DNA of 64,000 nucleotides from Bathynomus jamesi (GCA_023014485.1 JAJOZX010000088.1:1657001-1721000), one strand, 5' to 3'; numbered from the stretch's first letter, positions 50,370 through 62,595 are shown. Numbers and translations: made by a program. Notes: generated by a model from the letters alone, not told the origin.

Positions 50370-50655
50370 CACCCAAATGACACTGAAAGAGAGGAAAGGT
50401 AGAATATGTAGTGTTCCCAAACTAAAGGCAGGACAAGGAACACCCTCAACTTTAAGGGAAAATAACTTGGTTGTCAGGGGGCCAAGACTATTCAACCAGC
50501 TTCCGAAGGGAATCAGGAACGTTACAGTCAGAACGCCTGGCTCAGGTCGGTGCCGGATGAGCTGGATATACCTGGTTATATGCGATGAAGATCGCAAGAG
50601 AGCATCTCTCTCATCCACCAGGCCAAGCCTAGAGGTGGGGCCACCAGCTTGACCT
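50370..50655 (+). pseudogene. LINE reverse-transcriptase C-terminal fragment
   Basis: A plus frame of 92 codons (50377-50652) reads MTLKERKGRICSVPKL, then LRENNLVVRGPRLFNQLPK and GIRNVTV. This is the short tail found downstream of the reverse transcriptase in CR1/jockey-type elements of crustaceans and other invertebrates (VRGPxLFNxLPxxIRN). Nothing upstream of it is retained, so it is a 5'-truncated copy. Such tails often appear as orphan predicted proteins; here it is a repeat remnant, not a gene. Confidence 0.6.
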
Positions 50656-50830
50656 ATGTGTGAAGAAAGAACGTCGCACGGAACTACTACGAGGTTACGA
50701 GGTGTATATATAGTTTTCTTGCCTAAACGAAGAGGAGTGGCGTTCCTCGGAAAGCCTCTTGGTATTAAGTGCTGTTATTTTTTACTTTAATTGGAATTTT
50801 AGCATATATATATATAATATATATATATAC

Positions 50831-51548
50831 ACGAAGTTTGTTCAAAACGTATCCGGACTGATACGATTATAGACAGAATATGGTACTTACATGGTTTGGA
50901 GTTTAATCTCCTTCAAAGTACGTTCCTTCTCAGGCCACACACGTTGCCCAACGATCCTGCCACTGTTGAAAACATTTTTCAGAATGGCCAAAAGGTGCTC
51001 CGTCGAATTTCTTTTAATGGTCTCAACATCATCGAATCGGTGTCCTTTCAGGATTTGTTTAACCCTCAGAAACAAAAAAAAGTCGCATGGAGCCAAACCC
51101 AGAAAATATGGAGGCTGCTGCACTTGGGGGGATAGCGTTTTTGGGCAAAAATTGCTGGACAAGTTGCGACGAGTGAGATGGCACGTTATCGTGATGAAGC
51201 ATCCAGTCCCACTTCTGCGGTCGTTTCCTCCGAACTGCTTCACGTAGACCTCTCAAAACTTCAAAGTAAAATTCCTTATTGAATTTTCGTCCCTGTGGAG
51301 CACATTCATGGTGCACTTCACAGTAAAAAAAAAAGTAACATGACCAACATCGTAAGAAATCGCCGCGAAACAAAGCAGTTTAACTTTATTGGCTCACCAT
51401 ATTGGACTGACGCTACACAATGAAGTGCAATCCTATCACTCAACTTGTCTCGACATGCAGAGACATGTTTAGCACAGTCACAACTCCAAGCGTGACCTTG
51501 TTCTAAAAATAAACAACTTGTCCGGATACGTTTTGAACAGACCTCGTG
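50831..51548 (-). mobile_element. mariner-type element, internally deleted
   Basis: The ends ACGAAGTTTGTTCAAAACGT and ACGTTTTGAACAGACCTCGT are inverted (consensus near TGTTCAAAACGTATCCGGAC). The roughly 718-bp interior holds the C-terminal half of a transposase on the minus strand. Confidence 0.85.
50896..51373 (-). pseudogene. mariner transposase C-terminal half, frameshifted
   Basis: The minus strand encodes REAVRRKRPQKWDWML followed by the catalytic HHDNVPSHSSQLV, then, after a frame change near 51130, QPPYFLGLAPCDFFLF with the third catalytic Asp in the PCDFF position, and a tail KQILKGHRFDDVETIK ending near 50890. It belongs to the mariner DD34D group by motif type. The SPDLAPCD-type block has lost its first Asp (LGLAPCD). 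The N-terminal half is absent. Not functional. Confidence 0.8.
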
Positions 51549-52632
51549 TGTGTTGTGTTTGTGTGTGTGTGTATTGAGTGTGTCACCTTAATATAAAATG
51601 TATAACATAGAGATGAAACATATATGAATTCTATTCTCTTTTTTCATATTATTTTCAATGTTACGAGCATTGTGAAGAAGTCTCCCAAATCGTTTCCTTT
51701 TTATATTTCGTTTCTATTCGAGGATTAGGTGAAGTCTCATTAACATTCCTATTGAATACATTACCATTTTGCCTCCCGATATCATCTCAAAATTCGGATT
51801 CACCGCGCGGACAGCATTTCCGACCGTTATTATGAATTCCGGCCGACCACTCGGGATTTCCATTTGCTCAATAGTCCTCGAATCCGAATGCAGACAGGAG
51901 GTTTCCGATTACAGAACCCGTTTCCGCTGCCTAGTTGTTTATGCAAGCAAGAAGTAATTACGGAGAAGAGCTAACGGAATTGCTTCGTTTAATAAAGAAT
52001 GCGTTCTCATAAAATCATTCGGGGTTTAGGAAGGGTTTAGTCATTTATGTTGTCTGAGATATTTCAATGGGACGAAGTATGTGTGTACACTATATTACGG
52101 GTGGTTGTCAAGGATACGTGCAATAACGTATAAACGTAACTAACATCATTTATAAATTGAAAACGAAACTCTCATTCATATTTTTTTTTTTGTAAATAAA
52201 TAATTTGAATTAACATTTCAGATAATACAGTGTTTTGCAAATGCGATTAAACAAATTCCAAAATCTTTCGACAACATTCATTCCATTTCGTCAACGCATC
52301 GATATTTTTGACAGAAAAGTGTATGAACAGACCATCGATTAAATGAATATGACAAACACGCAAACTGTTTCGACAATACTGTAAAAATTACAGTTTCCAA
52401 TATAAATACTTAAAGTAGTATTTTCTTAGACATTATGAAGAAACTAAATGATAGAACGTTATTTATTCGACAGTTACGATTACATTAGGTTGCTTTTTTT
52501 TTAAGAGTGTCGACCTTATGATTTTTGTCAATCAGATGGGTATAGGTTCAAAAGAACAAAGGCATTTACTGTTATTTCAGACTAGGTTCAAACGGAACGC
52601 GCTGGAAGAATGCTTTATAACATTAATTAAAC

Positions 52633-52633
<1 letters not shown>
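51549..52633. other. No recognised feature
   Basis: AT-rich sequence, with a short (GT)n near 51545-51575. No ORF above 65 codons has a recognisable domain. Confidence 0.45.

Positions 52634-52699
<66 letters not shown>
52634..52699. repeat. (TC)n-(TA)n microsatellite
   Basis: CTCTCT run, then TA run, directly before the CAGCGG end. Confidence 0.95.
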
Positions 52700-52915
52700 C
52701 AGCGGTTCTTAACCTTTTCCGTGTCATTTCCCCCTTCGACCAGTTCGCCCTACCCGATTTCCCCCCTCCATTAGGATACAGAAAAAAGTAGACTCGAAGA
52801 CAAAATTTAATAACATTAGCAGACTTATAATCCACACAAATTATATGATCACCAAACAAAATTATGCCGTAAATCTCCCCTGGATTCCTGAAATTTCCCC
52901 CAGGTTAAAAAATGC

Positions 52916-52917
<2 letters not shown>
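52700..52917. mobile_element. hAT-like MITE (CAGCGGTTCTTAACC ends)
   Basis: CAGCGGTTCTTAACCTTTTC and CCCAGGTTAAAAAATGCTG are imperfect inverted ends typical of hAT MITEs. The interior has TTTCCCCC-rich segments and no ORF. Target duplication is masked by (TA)n. Confidence 0.65.
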
Positions 52918-52920
<3 letters not shown>

Positions 52921-52978
<58 letters not shown>

Positions 52979-53101
52979 TGTGTGGGGCCAACAAAACCAC
53001 AATTCCAAAGATAGCTATTTAAATAAAACATAAATTACATTAAACCCTTTATATTATCCTTAAAATAAAAGGAAAGGTGTATATATATATATATATATAT
53101 G
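52921..53101. repeat. (TA)n arrays around a short unique segment
   Basis: TA arrays at 52921-52977 and 53080-53101 with about 100 bases of unrecognised sequence between. Confidence 0.9.
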
Positions 53102-53217
53102 CTGAAAACAAGTGGGTATGTTCCGAGAAAACTCACTCAATATCGCTACGTTCCGAGAACCCTCAAAATATACGGCTTTTACGTGAAATATTTGAGAAAT
53201 ATAGTGAACTGCAGGTG

Positions 53218-54541
53218 CAGGGTGTCCCAAAAGTCCCTATCTATTTTGTTGAAATAGGCTGAATTTCAAATAAATGTCACACTGACCTGAATACAGATGT
53301 ATTTCTATACAAATTACAAGTATTACACCATTACAATCTTTAATTAGTAGTTTCCACATGTGCTCCATCTGTATCTCTGCAAATCTCAAAGCAGTCAGCT
53401 GCATTGCGGAACCCATTTCCGAGCATTTCAGGGGTTATTTTCTCAACTGCTTGCCTAATGCGATCTCGCAGATCTGGTAAATCTCAAATATTTCTGCGAT
53501 AGACCTCTGATTTAATGAAACCTCAAGCAAAGAAATCCAATGGGGTCAAATCCGGAGATCGCGCTGCCCAGGGCCTATTTCCCCCACGTCCACTCCACGA
53601 TTTGGAAAACACTCGTTTAGGTATGTCTGAACAATTCTGGCCTAATGACATGGTGCCCCATCCTGCTGAAAGACTACATTGTCGAGAATGCCATTTTCAA
53701 GAAGTTGAGGTTCTAGAAAATTTTGAAGCATATCAAAGTAAAGAGGCTCTGTCACTGTAGCCTCTGCAAAGAAAAAGGGCCGGTAAATCTTAGACTTCGT
53801 CATTCCAAGTCACACGTTGACTTTAGGTGAGTTTCTTTTTCATTCAGTGAACTCAGTTGGCTTTTCATTATCCCAGATGCGACAATTATGTCGATTGATT
53901 TTACCACAGGTGTGAAAAGTCGCCTCATCGCTAAACAAAATGTGGTCCATTAAAATGTTATTTTGAATTTGTTCGACCAGTTCCGCACACATTGCTGCTC
54001 TTTCTGGAAAATCTTCCTCGTGTAAGCTGTGTAACAGCTGAATGTGATAACACTTCTTCAGCGTCGAACGCAAGATTCTGTGAACAGTTGTTTTGGGTAT
54101 GGTCAATCTGTGGGATGCTTGGCGAACTGACATTCTTTGATCGTCTTCGAACATTATGCGAACAGATTCAATGTTTTGTTGTACTGTTCTTGGGTGTCCA
54201 CTTCTTCCTTCATCATGCACAGATCCAGTTCTTTTGAATTTGTTCACCAATTCACGAATTGCTTTATCTGTCGGTCCAGGCTTATGAAACCTTTTTGAGA
54301 ATCGGTCTCTAATTTCACATTTCATTCCTCTGATGCGACATGTTACTATCATAACGCGTTCATGCACATCCATCACCAATGATATGGATCTGAAAAAATT
54401 AATTAAAAATTTAAAAATAATTAAAATAGAAATCCAATGCATGTATTTGTCTAGAAAGGTGCATGCAATCATGTCATTAAAACATTCATTTGAAATTCAG
54501 CCTATTTCAACAAAATAGATAGGGACTTTTGAGACACCCTG
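53218..54541 (-). mobile_element. Tc1/mariner-type element with decayed transposase
   Basis: CAGGGTGTCCCAAAAGTCCC and GGGACTTTTGAGACACCCTG are ends of a 1324-bp element. The inverted region extends through TATCTATTTTGTTGAAATAGGCTGAATTTC-like sequence with few mismatches. The right end is followed by TA. Confidence 0.88.
53345..54373 (-). pseudogene. Tc1/mariner transposase (DD41D-like), multiple stops
   Basis: From ATG 54373 (MDVHERVMIVTCRIRG) the N-terminal helix-turn-helix domain is open (KAIRELVNKFKRTGSVHD, RSGHPRTVQQ, MSVRQASHRLTIPKTTV), followed by the first catalytic block ILFSDEATFHTCGKIN and NCRIWDNEKP. A stop at 53840 ends the frame. Further down, VFQQDGAPCH with a stop just after, and a scrambled third block (PHWISLLEV region) are recognisable with stops and one shift. 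Full length would be about 340 residues. It is the best view in the window of this group's N-terminal half, which the 2000 and 35752 copies lack, though from a different lineage. Confidence 0.82.
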
Positions 54542-55230
54542 TATAAAGGAATGTAAATAACAGTTAGTAATAATTAAATACATAATAAACATGCAAATGC
54601 AAATAAAAATATAAAGTGTCACAGCGCTACGTCACACTATACAGCACTATAAATCACTCACGGTCTCAAGCTCTTGATTCGTGTGTGCCCGTTTAGCTTA
54701 AAAAAAATACCACGTTATTCACCTTTTGGCCGCGTAATAGAAAAATATTGTCGTATAATTTTTTTGTAGTGATGTAGTCGATACCACCATGGTCGAGACC
54801 GAGCCCTAAGCACCTGAGGTCGAGACAAAAAAGGTCGAGACCGAAGCCGGGACCATATGCAATGCTTGCATGTATTCATTATTGTGTAATGCTTAATTCC
54901 TAAGCTCTGTATCTCACATTCAGGGATAAAAATTCTAAAGAGGTTATCGAGTGACAATTGCAAAATTAACTCATATTTTATTCACAAATTCATAGTTTGT
55001 GACATTTTTCAGCGGTTAACTGCCTACTTAAAACAAGATAAGTGTTCGTTGCACTTGAGGAACATCACAGTGATGTACTCGAAACCACCATGGCCGGCAA
55101 GACCGAAACCAGAATGAAAGGTCTCGAGTCCAACATCACAGAATTTTTGCCGTGTTATTGGCGTACTGCATTATTAAAAGCTGTGTTATCAGCTTATTCT
55201 GTCTATATCTGGAAGCCAATATATATTGAA

Positions 55231-55232
<2 letters not shown>
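54542..55232. other. No gene; GTCGAGACC repeats and a direct repeat
   Basis: GGTCGAGACCGAG-type units at 54790-54855. TAGTGATGTAGTCGATACCACCATGG near 54768 is directly repeated, diverged, near 55069. The end resembles the TAGTGATGTAGCG terminus of the hAT at 46731, so a degraded hAT relative is possible. Confidence 0.4.

Positions 55233-55276
<44 letters not shown>
55233..55276. repeat. (TA)n microsatellite
   Basis: TA array, no adjacent element end recognised. Confidence 0.95.
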
Positions 55277-55279
<3 letters not shown>

Positions 55280-55634
55280 TAAAAAGACAAGTTTGTATAA
55301 CAAAAAATTTGTTAATTTTCATTATGTTCAGGGCAAACAAATGAACCGTCATACCACAAATTTCATTAAGTCCGGCCCCCAAAAGCGGGAAGCCTTCGTG
55401 AATTTGCGCAAACTCGCCCTAAAACCTATTAGAACGAGGATTAGAAAAACAATCCACTTCGGGTTTATTGCAGAATAACGTATAAAAATTGATGCAGTTA
55501 TTTGGTTTCAGAAAAAATTCCGTTCAAATTTTGATTTTCTCTTCAGTTTTCATTCAGTTCTGTTTAATTATTCAGGCATCGATTTATCTATTTATTTACT
55601 TCAATTAACTAGAAAGGTTAGGTAGTGGGTGTAT

Positions 55635-55655
55635 TTATATATATATTATATATAT

Positions 55656-55719
<64 letters not shown>
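55635..55719. repeat. (TA)n-(GA)n microsatellite
   Basis: Broken TA array then about 20 GA units. Confidence 0.95.
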
Positions 55720-55722
<3 letters not shown>

Positions 55723-57445
55723 TATTAATGGCTAATTTCACTGCAACAACAGAATACAAGACCAAAGCCCATTAAAACCCATTGAATTTTTAACGTTTTA
55801 CAGTTTGGAGTAAAGGGTTCGAGGTTGCTCTGGGGGCGACGTTCTTTCCCAGATTGATCTCTGGTGGTCGTTGACTGATGGGTGACTCTTCCCTCCCAAT
55901 GATTCATCATTCATAGTTGGGTTATTGACGAAAGTACACCTAATGAAACGGGATAGGCCTCGCGCGTGACATGAATAAAAGCCATGGTGGGATAAGGATA
56001 TGCCTAAGGACTGAAGAAAGGTTTCCTTCCAATCGACCCTAGGAGAGAATTTTATTAAGTTTATTGGCTTGAGTTCATCTTGAAAGTGGGCCCCATGGTT
56101 CGATTGAAAATAAAAATGACGAAGGAGCGCAAAATGCGAACTTATGATGGACTGTGTACGACCCGCTCTTTATGACAAGCTCTTCTCCACTTACTGCGCT
56201 GAATGAATTGCGCTGACCACCTCTCGATCTGACTCCCTCGCTGATTTTCCCTTCCATTCTTCATTTTTATCTGACATTGGGAGAGACAGATTATTCTTTT
56301 TTTCCCTTTCATACTGGAACTTGGAAACAATTTTAAAATACTTTATACAGTATTATGAATTTTATAAATTCCTAACTGTTCTGTATTACTTAACTAACAT
56401 ATTTGACTTATTTGACATACTTAAATCCTTTAGGTATACAGTATTTCTCAAATACTATATAAAAACTAAACTATTTTCAGTGACATGATTGGACGAAACA
56501 GAGGCGTTATATCGCGTGACTGCTATTCTTATCTCTTATTGGATAAACAATATTTATACCATTTACAAGTACTAACGCGTTGAAACTGGATCGTGTCTTT
56601 GTACCAAAAGTCACGAACATTGTTTAAATGCATCTTAGGCCTATGTGAAATCTGTACATTAACTAACTTATATTTTTTTTTTATATATTATAAATCCTAT
56701 CACTTTACGAGTATAGCCATAAATAAACCCCCAATTTTGCAATCCCAACAAAAACAAAAGACAATATATGCAGTGGCTCAGAAAATTAATGGGGTATATT
56801 GTATGCAACACTGAATATAATGTATATTCTGTCTATATGCAGTGTTCAAATAGTAAATGATGAACGCAGGAGAGTCTTTTATTGGCACGCGGATAAAACT
56901 GAATAATACGAATGACGATTTTTATTGACTGCTCTATTGAATTTCTCTTATTTAAAATCTAAAACTTCTTTTAGTTTTTAATTTGTTGTTTTTCTTTTGT
57001 GCACGAAGGAGGGGCCAAGGGCCAAGGGCTCCCCCTATATAAGAAGGGGAAAGCTGAAATCAAGATCTCCGAGGCTCACGATGCCATTTTCTTTTTTTAA
57101 TTTTGAAAAGATTGTGTAGTGTCTAAAATGCATGTACTGTATGTGTAGTGAAGAATAGGGGGAGAAGTGCGTTTTTCAGAGCATACTGGACTACTCACAG
57201 GGCAGATGAGACACGGAAAAAGATCAGCTAAAGAGGACAGTGACAGGAGAAACGGGAGTTCCAGCACTTCCTCTCTCCTGCCTAACGTTCCCCATGGGGT
57301 ACTTCCCTGTTCGATTGGTGTCTACAATCTCCTACTCCACTTAAACTAAACAATACGAAGGAGAGTTAAGAAAATAAAAATTACTTTGCATAAAATGAAT
57401 TCCAATGAACAAATAAATAGTCCCTATTTAATGTCACTCTTTTAA

Positions 57446-57448
<3 letters not shown>
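55720..57448. other. Longest stretch without a recognised element
   Basis: About 1.7 kb with no transposon ends, RNA or convincing ORF. Short frames on both strands (for example 56593-56814) have no domain. It may be old unique DNA or the body of an unrecognised repeat. Confidence 0.45.

Positions 57449-57497
<49 letters not shown>
57449..57497. repeat. (CA)n-(TA)n microsatellite
   Basis: Borders the Tc1/mariner element on its left. Confidence 0.95.
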
Positions 57498-57498
<1 letters not shown>

Positions 57499-57892
57499 GT
57501 GTTTCAAAACATGTGGGACGCACTTTCAGGATGGATTCAGGACCTGAAAACAATGAAAAAAGTTTATATAAACATATGCCCGAAATCGCTTTGTTTCCGA
57601 GTTACAGCCCGTTTTGTGTTCCAACAATTCTTTCCGCAAACTGTTTATAAACACTGCTTGCCGACAATGTTTGTGAGTGTGTACGAGACTTATTTCATGT
57701 ATGGCCTTGCCGATTGTAATGTTTCCTACACTCTATGACATGTTTGAATAGAGCCATCAGTCAGTCAGAGGTGCATCGCGGTGCCTCACTGTTCATATTC
57801 GTAACTTCTTACCGTGAATAAGTGCAGTCCAGTGAAAAAAAAACCTTAAAAGTTTTTGTGCTATTCAGTGATAGTGTGCATTTGAAGTGAGA

Positions 57893-58372
57893 ATGGAGGC
57901 TTATTCAAACAGAGAAATGGCAGACATGCATCCCATGTATGGACTTGCCGAGTGTAATGCGGCCGCAGCAAGACGTCTGTATGCGGAAAGGTTTCTGAAT
58001 CGTCGTCTGCCAGATAAGAAGACCTTTCAGAGAATAGACGAGCGTCTTGGTGATACAGGATCATTCAACAAGCGAGTTTCAGATTGTGGTAGACCAATGA
58101 GCGCCAGAACTGTTGAGTTGGAGGAGCGGGTTCTGAATCGCGTGGAGGAACATCCTGGTGTCAGCACCCGAAGGATAGCAGCAACAGAGGGTGTAAGATA
58201 CACAACTGTGTGGAGAATTTTACGGGAACAACAGCTTTACCCATATCACATTCAGAGAGTACAAGGCCTTACTGAAGCTGATTTCCCACCACAAGAGGCT
58301 TTTTGTACTTGGTTCCTTCAACAGTGTGCTCGCGATCCTCTTTTTCTATCCTCCGTGTTGTTTTCTGATTAG
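57893..58372 (+). pseudogene. Tc1/mariner transposase N-terminal part
   Basis: ATG 57893 (MEAYSNREMADMHPMY) opens 159 codons. It contains the helix-turn-helix pair (NAAAARRLYAERFLN with TFQRIDERL, later PGVSTRRIAATEGVRYTTVWRIL) and the partner motif QQLYPYHIQRVQGL. The frame stops inside the first catalytic block: FSD followed by TAG where Glu is expected (58370-58372). The preceding GTG at 57887 is not a needed start. This single change truncates the protein before the catalytic core. Confidence 0.85.
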
Positions 58373-58965
58373 GCTACCTTCACAAGAAATGATGATCAAT
58401 TTTCACAACACTCATCACTGGGTCGAAGAGAATCCGCATGCCATCATCCAGTCAAGGCACCAACAACAATTTAGTATCAATGTATGGGTAGGACTTATTG
58501 CCGACAACTTAATCAGTCCTTTTGTTTTGCCTGGAAGATTAACAGGAGAATCCTATTCCAATTTTTTAAGGAATGATTTAAGCGATTTACTAGATGAAGT
58601 TCCTCTTGGTGTCCGAGTCGTATGTGGTTTATGCATGACGGTGCTCCGTCTCCTTTTAGTTGAGTAGCCAGAGACTATTTGGATGACCATTTCCCTGATA
58701 AATGGATATGCCGTGGAGGACCCATTGCGTGGCCTGCTCGCTCCCCGGACCTGAATCCACTCGATTTTTACCTGTGGGGTCATCTGAAATCCATCGTTTA
58801 CGTGACACCCATTGACAACGTTGAAATGCTTCGCCAACGTGTAGTGCAAGGATGCCAGAAAATCCGAGCAATACCTGAAATGTTTTGAACGCGTCAGGCA
58901 GTCTATGACGAGGCGTGTTCAGGCGTGTATTCAAACGCAAGGCGGTCATTTTGAGTACTTCTTTT
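58373..58965 (+). pseudogene. Tc1/mariner transposase catalytic part
   Basis: It continues past the stop with a frame change, retaining a scrambled DGAP block interrupted by a stop (near 58640-58665), then [36 protein letters not shown] and the tail (TPIDNVEMLRQRVVQGCQKI). Counting from DGAP to PLD gives DD41D again. A stop at 58886 precedes TRQAVYDEACSGVY. Several disruptions make this part dead. Confidence 0.82.
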
Positions 58966-59114
58966 AAAGGTAAGGCGGATACTTGTTGTAACTCGGAAAC
59001 AAATCGATTTTGGGCATATGTTTATATAAACTTTTTTCATTATTTTCAGGTCCTGAATCCATCCTGAAAGTGTGTCCTACATGTTATGAAACACCCTGTA
59101 TACATATATATATT

Positions 59115-61950
59115 AGGCCGGGTCGAAATTTTATATTGAAAAGGTACATATTGTGAGGGGTTTGAATGAAACACAGGAACCCCCTCATAAATTAATTTCG
59201 CTGTTTATAAAGCCTCCTACCCCTGGCAAAATTTTTCACTTTTTGACCTATATTGAAGAATATTCTATTTATACGAGACTTACTCCACATTCAGGTTTTT
59301 TGATGACATAAATCTTTATTAACGTATAATATTTTATTTAATAATATAGAGTATTAGGAAAATTAATTAAGTACAACAATATATTCAGAAGAAAAAATTA
59401 GAGGTATAATAAATGTGCTAAAATTCAATTCACTTTTTCATTGTTCCTTATCACATCAGAAGGGAAGAAATTTTCAATATCATTAGGAAATTTTATTTCA
59501 TATGTTTCTTACTCATTCCATTGGGCCTTCCATTCAAACTTGGGCAGTTTTCGCCTTAATTCTAATGAGTTTAAGATAAACTTTTGACGGTTGTCATATC
59601 CTATTCTTTCCTGACATGCCTTTGTTACTAGGTTCACTGCTCTTTCCACACTTTGACTGTGGCATGGAAAAGAAGCTATCTCCAGTGGCTTACATCGAGC
59701 CTGTAGCAGCTAATCGTCGCTAAAATTGTTTAGCAGCGGTGGAGGAGTAATTATCTCTTTTTGCCAATCGATCATCTCGGTGTAGTCAGTAAATTAGAAA
59801 TTGAGGATTCGAGGCAACTCAAAATTTCTGGTATCTGAAAATCCTGTTCTTGAAAGGATGATTTTCTGAATAGCTTGCTTCCTACCTAATTTCTAGTCTC
59901 CTGTCAGTTATCATTGATATGAGTATATTTTCTGAGTGGGCAAAGTAGGCGTTATTCTTTAATATTGGTTCTATGATTGATCTATGTTGTTCATCTAAAT
60001 TTCGAAGCAAGCACATTAAATGCCAAAAGTTATATGCACCATCAGTTGCATTAGGATGAGATTTTATCGAAAACCACCCTGGAGCATAATAGAACTGCAT
60101 AATAATCTTGACTATATCTTGAAGGTTTTTATCGAGATTTGGCGTTGAGATATATAATCGAAGGACCCTGTTGGCTAGAGTTAGCCAGCGAGCATGGTGA
60201 AGGGTACCGGGGGATCGAGTGGACAGATCTTGAGAAGTGTCTTCAGTTTGCACTGCCAGACACATATCATAGAGCTATCTTTGATCACTGCTTAGCTCCT
60301 TCACAACACTTGCTGGAATTTCTTTAATGTTTCCCTTTACGCGAAAATATTTGACTACCTCCAATTTGGTTAAATCTGTTTTCAATTTATTCCCAATTGA
60401 ACCCACAAAAGTATTTGGACTTGTTGTTTTACCATCAATGGCTTTGTAGACGTGCGTAAAAGGCAGCTCATTCAAATGCAAGAGGCACACCAACCACTGC
60501 ACTGGTCTGTTAAGATGAATTTCAACCAGTTTTATGGCTCCACCAATTTTTCCTGTATTTACAGGAGTACCATCACACAGTAAAGCTTTGATAGTATCTG
60601 TGATGTTCGAGTCTGTAATAATAGTTATCAACTCTTCTGCTATGCAGCGAGAAGTTCCATTATCTGGTGTGACATGGTCTACATAGATGCTTCCAGGTTC
60701 TTTCACAATAACATAGTGTTCTTCTTTAATCTTTCCACTTTAAGTTAATGTGTTATCTTTTCTTCCATCAAATCCAAGGCACTCCATCTTCAGATTTTCG
60801 GATTTAGACCTAAAAGTATTTGTTTCACCCATGCGATTTCTTTCCCTTTCTAATTTCTTTCTGTCAAGCATGTTGGTGTGGTTAAGGATCCCCATATCTT
60901 TTAAAGCTGCATTGACTATTGCAGCTGCAGCTCTACAACTTATACGATAACGATCTGCTGTTAATGCTAGGTTTTTATAGGAGTGCTTGTTCTGAATATT
61001 CTCAATCAATTCTAAATCGACCTCATAATCTACATCCTGACTCTCTGAATCTACATCCATGTCTTCTTCGGTATTTTCTATAAATTCCGATGATAAAACA
61101 TTGGTGGCTTCAGTCATTTCTTCTTGCGCTTTTAGTTGGCGGTGTTGTGCTTCTTGGGCTCTTGCTAAAGATCTCGTCTTTGTTGAACTAGCTATGCGAT
61201 CAATTGGTCCTAATTGATTTTTTCTTTGTTTTTGACCCACAAAAGACTCCCATTCTGCCATTGGTATTTTATTCTTACACCTGCAAGATTTCCTATCAAT
61301 TTCCTTATCATAGCATTCACAAGAAGATATATCAAACATTTCATCATACTGAGCTACTGTTAAGACAAAACTTTCATTTCTTCTATGTAACGGCACCTTG
61401 TTCAATTTCATCCAAAATGTCTTCAATATCTTTTACAACAACCCTGTAACAATCATTAGCAGTTGCTGATCCTCTTGATTTAGCTTCTTCACGACGGCGC
61501 ACAAAAAGGTAGTGTCTCACAGCATCTGCTTTTGAAGGAGTCATGGCTGCTGGGAATTCCGTAGGATATCCAAAGGCTGCATTTGTGGACTTGCTTCTAG
61601 TAGTCATAGTTTATATTCAGAAGTAAAATCAAATTATATATAATTTATAATTTATGATAATTCAAATTATAATTAAAGCAAATGCAAATTATTTCTATTT
61701 ATCTGAAAAATTATTTCTGTTTATCTAAAAAGATAAAAATATCAAGCATTAAACAAACAACTTATCATGTAACATATACCAACATTAAACATATGCAAAT
61801 ATGAAGATAAAAAAGGGAGGAGGAGCATGTGATAGGGGTAGCAGGGGTAGCACATGCTTGATATTTTAATTTTGTTAAGATGATAAAATGAAACTTCTCA
61901 CATAGTGTACTTTTTAAGAAATAAAAAAATTTCCCATTTTCGACCGGCCT
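59115..61950 (-). mobile_element. TIR element encoding a large unnamed transposase-like protein
   Basis: AGGCCGGGTCGAAATTTTAT...AAAAGGTACATATTGTGAG at the left matches the complement of CTCACATAGTGTACTTTTTAAG...CGACCGGCCT at the right. The 2.8-kb body is covered by one interrupted protein on the minus strand. The target duplication is unclear because the left flank is TA-rich and a Helitron abuts the right. Confidence 0.7.
59882..61607 (-). pseudogene. Transposon-associated protein of an uncharacterised arthropod family
   Basis: I recognise the blocks as recurring in many unannotated arthropod proteins but know no accepted name. N-terminus from ATG 61607 (MTTRSKSTNAAFGYP, SKADAVRHYLFVRRRE). 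Then, after a frame shift near 61396, come a cysteine-rich SSCECYDKEIDRKSC-CRC segment (possible zinc site) and an acidic region. After a stop at 60740 follow LCDGTPVNTGKIGGAIK and RPVQWLVCLLHLNELPF. After a stop near 60275 follow GTLHHARWLTLANRVLRLYI, YYAPGWFSIK and a PILKNNAYFAHSENIL end. The CDG, HARW and later acidic residues could be part of an RNase-H-like DDE core, but this is inference. Three disruptions make it inactive. Confidence 0.6.
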
Positions 61951-61952
61951 GA

Positions 61953-62540
61953 TCTATTATATATTTTCGCCTTTCTGTCTGTCTGTCTGTCTTTTATGCA
62001 AGCGCAAACCGTTTGACCTAGAGCTACCAAATTTGGCACGGGAACCTCTTATGGGATGAAGAATGCCAACACAGAGTCGGTCAGCCTGTCTGTTTGTCTG
62101 TTTGTATTACGGGCGGCAATGTGAAGCTCAAGATTTTCATGACTGTGTTCTTTTCTATAGTTTTATTGACCAAATAATTGAACCGACAGTAATTGGGAGT
62201 TCAATTATTTGGTCAGGGGGGTTTTGGGGGATATCTGATCAGATTCAGAAATCTTGACACAATGTGAAGCTCAAAATTTTCACGGCTGTTCTTTTCTGTA
62301 GTTTAGCCTGTCTGTTTGTCTGTTTGTCTGTTTGTGAAATTTATCGCAGGCAGTAATGGTGGAACGGTGGGGGTGGGGGTAAGTGGGGGAGGGGTTGGGG
62401 TAATGGGGGAGGGGTGGGGTAATGGGGAGGGGTGGGGGTAATGGGGGAGGGGGTTAGCCCCCAAGTTGCATAAAGGGGGGTGAGGGTTTTTTGGGGGCAT
62501 TCAGTTGACCTAACCGGGCAACGCCGGGTACCTCACCTAG
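61953..62540 (+). mobile_element. Non-autonomous Helitron-like element
   Basis: It starts TCTATTATATATTTTCGCCT with TCTGTCTGTCTG runs and ends GGGCAACGCCGGGTACCTCACCTAG followed by T. A GC-rich hairpin (CCGGGCAACGCCGGG region) about 11 bases before a terminal CTAG, insertion 5' of T, and no target duplication fit Helitron ends. The interior has GGGGGAGGGG-type G-rich repeats (62360-62480). No Rep/helicase gene. Confidence 0.6.
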
Positions 62541-62595
62541 TATATATATATATAGATGGGAATGAACTCAGAATGGTTCCTTGCAGTTTTTTATG

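Larger units (their letters stand above)
57498..59098 (+). mobile_element. Tc1/mariner DD41D element, nearly complete, inactive
   Basis: AGTGTTTCAAAACATGTGGG at the left (the first CAGG of the end seems lost) and CATGTTATGAAACACCCTG at the right. The inverted arms extend about 110 bp (GATTCAGGACCTGAAAA, TATATAAACATATGCCC, AACTCGGAAACAAATCG). The whole transposase region is present but broken. Confidence 0.88.

Noticed and set aside
50887..51247. 118-codon plus-strand ORF opposite the mariner fragment
   Set aside because: Antisense shadow of the transposase; the minus strand carries the catalytic motifs.
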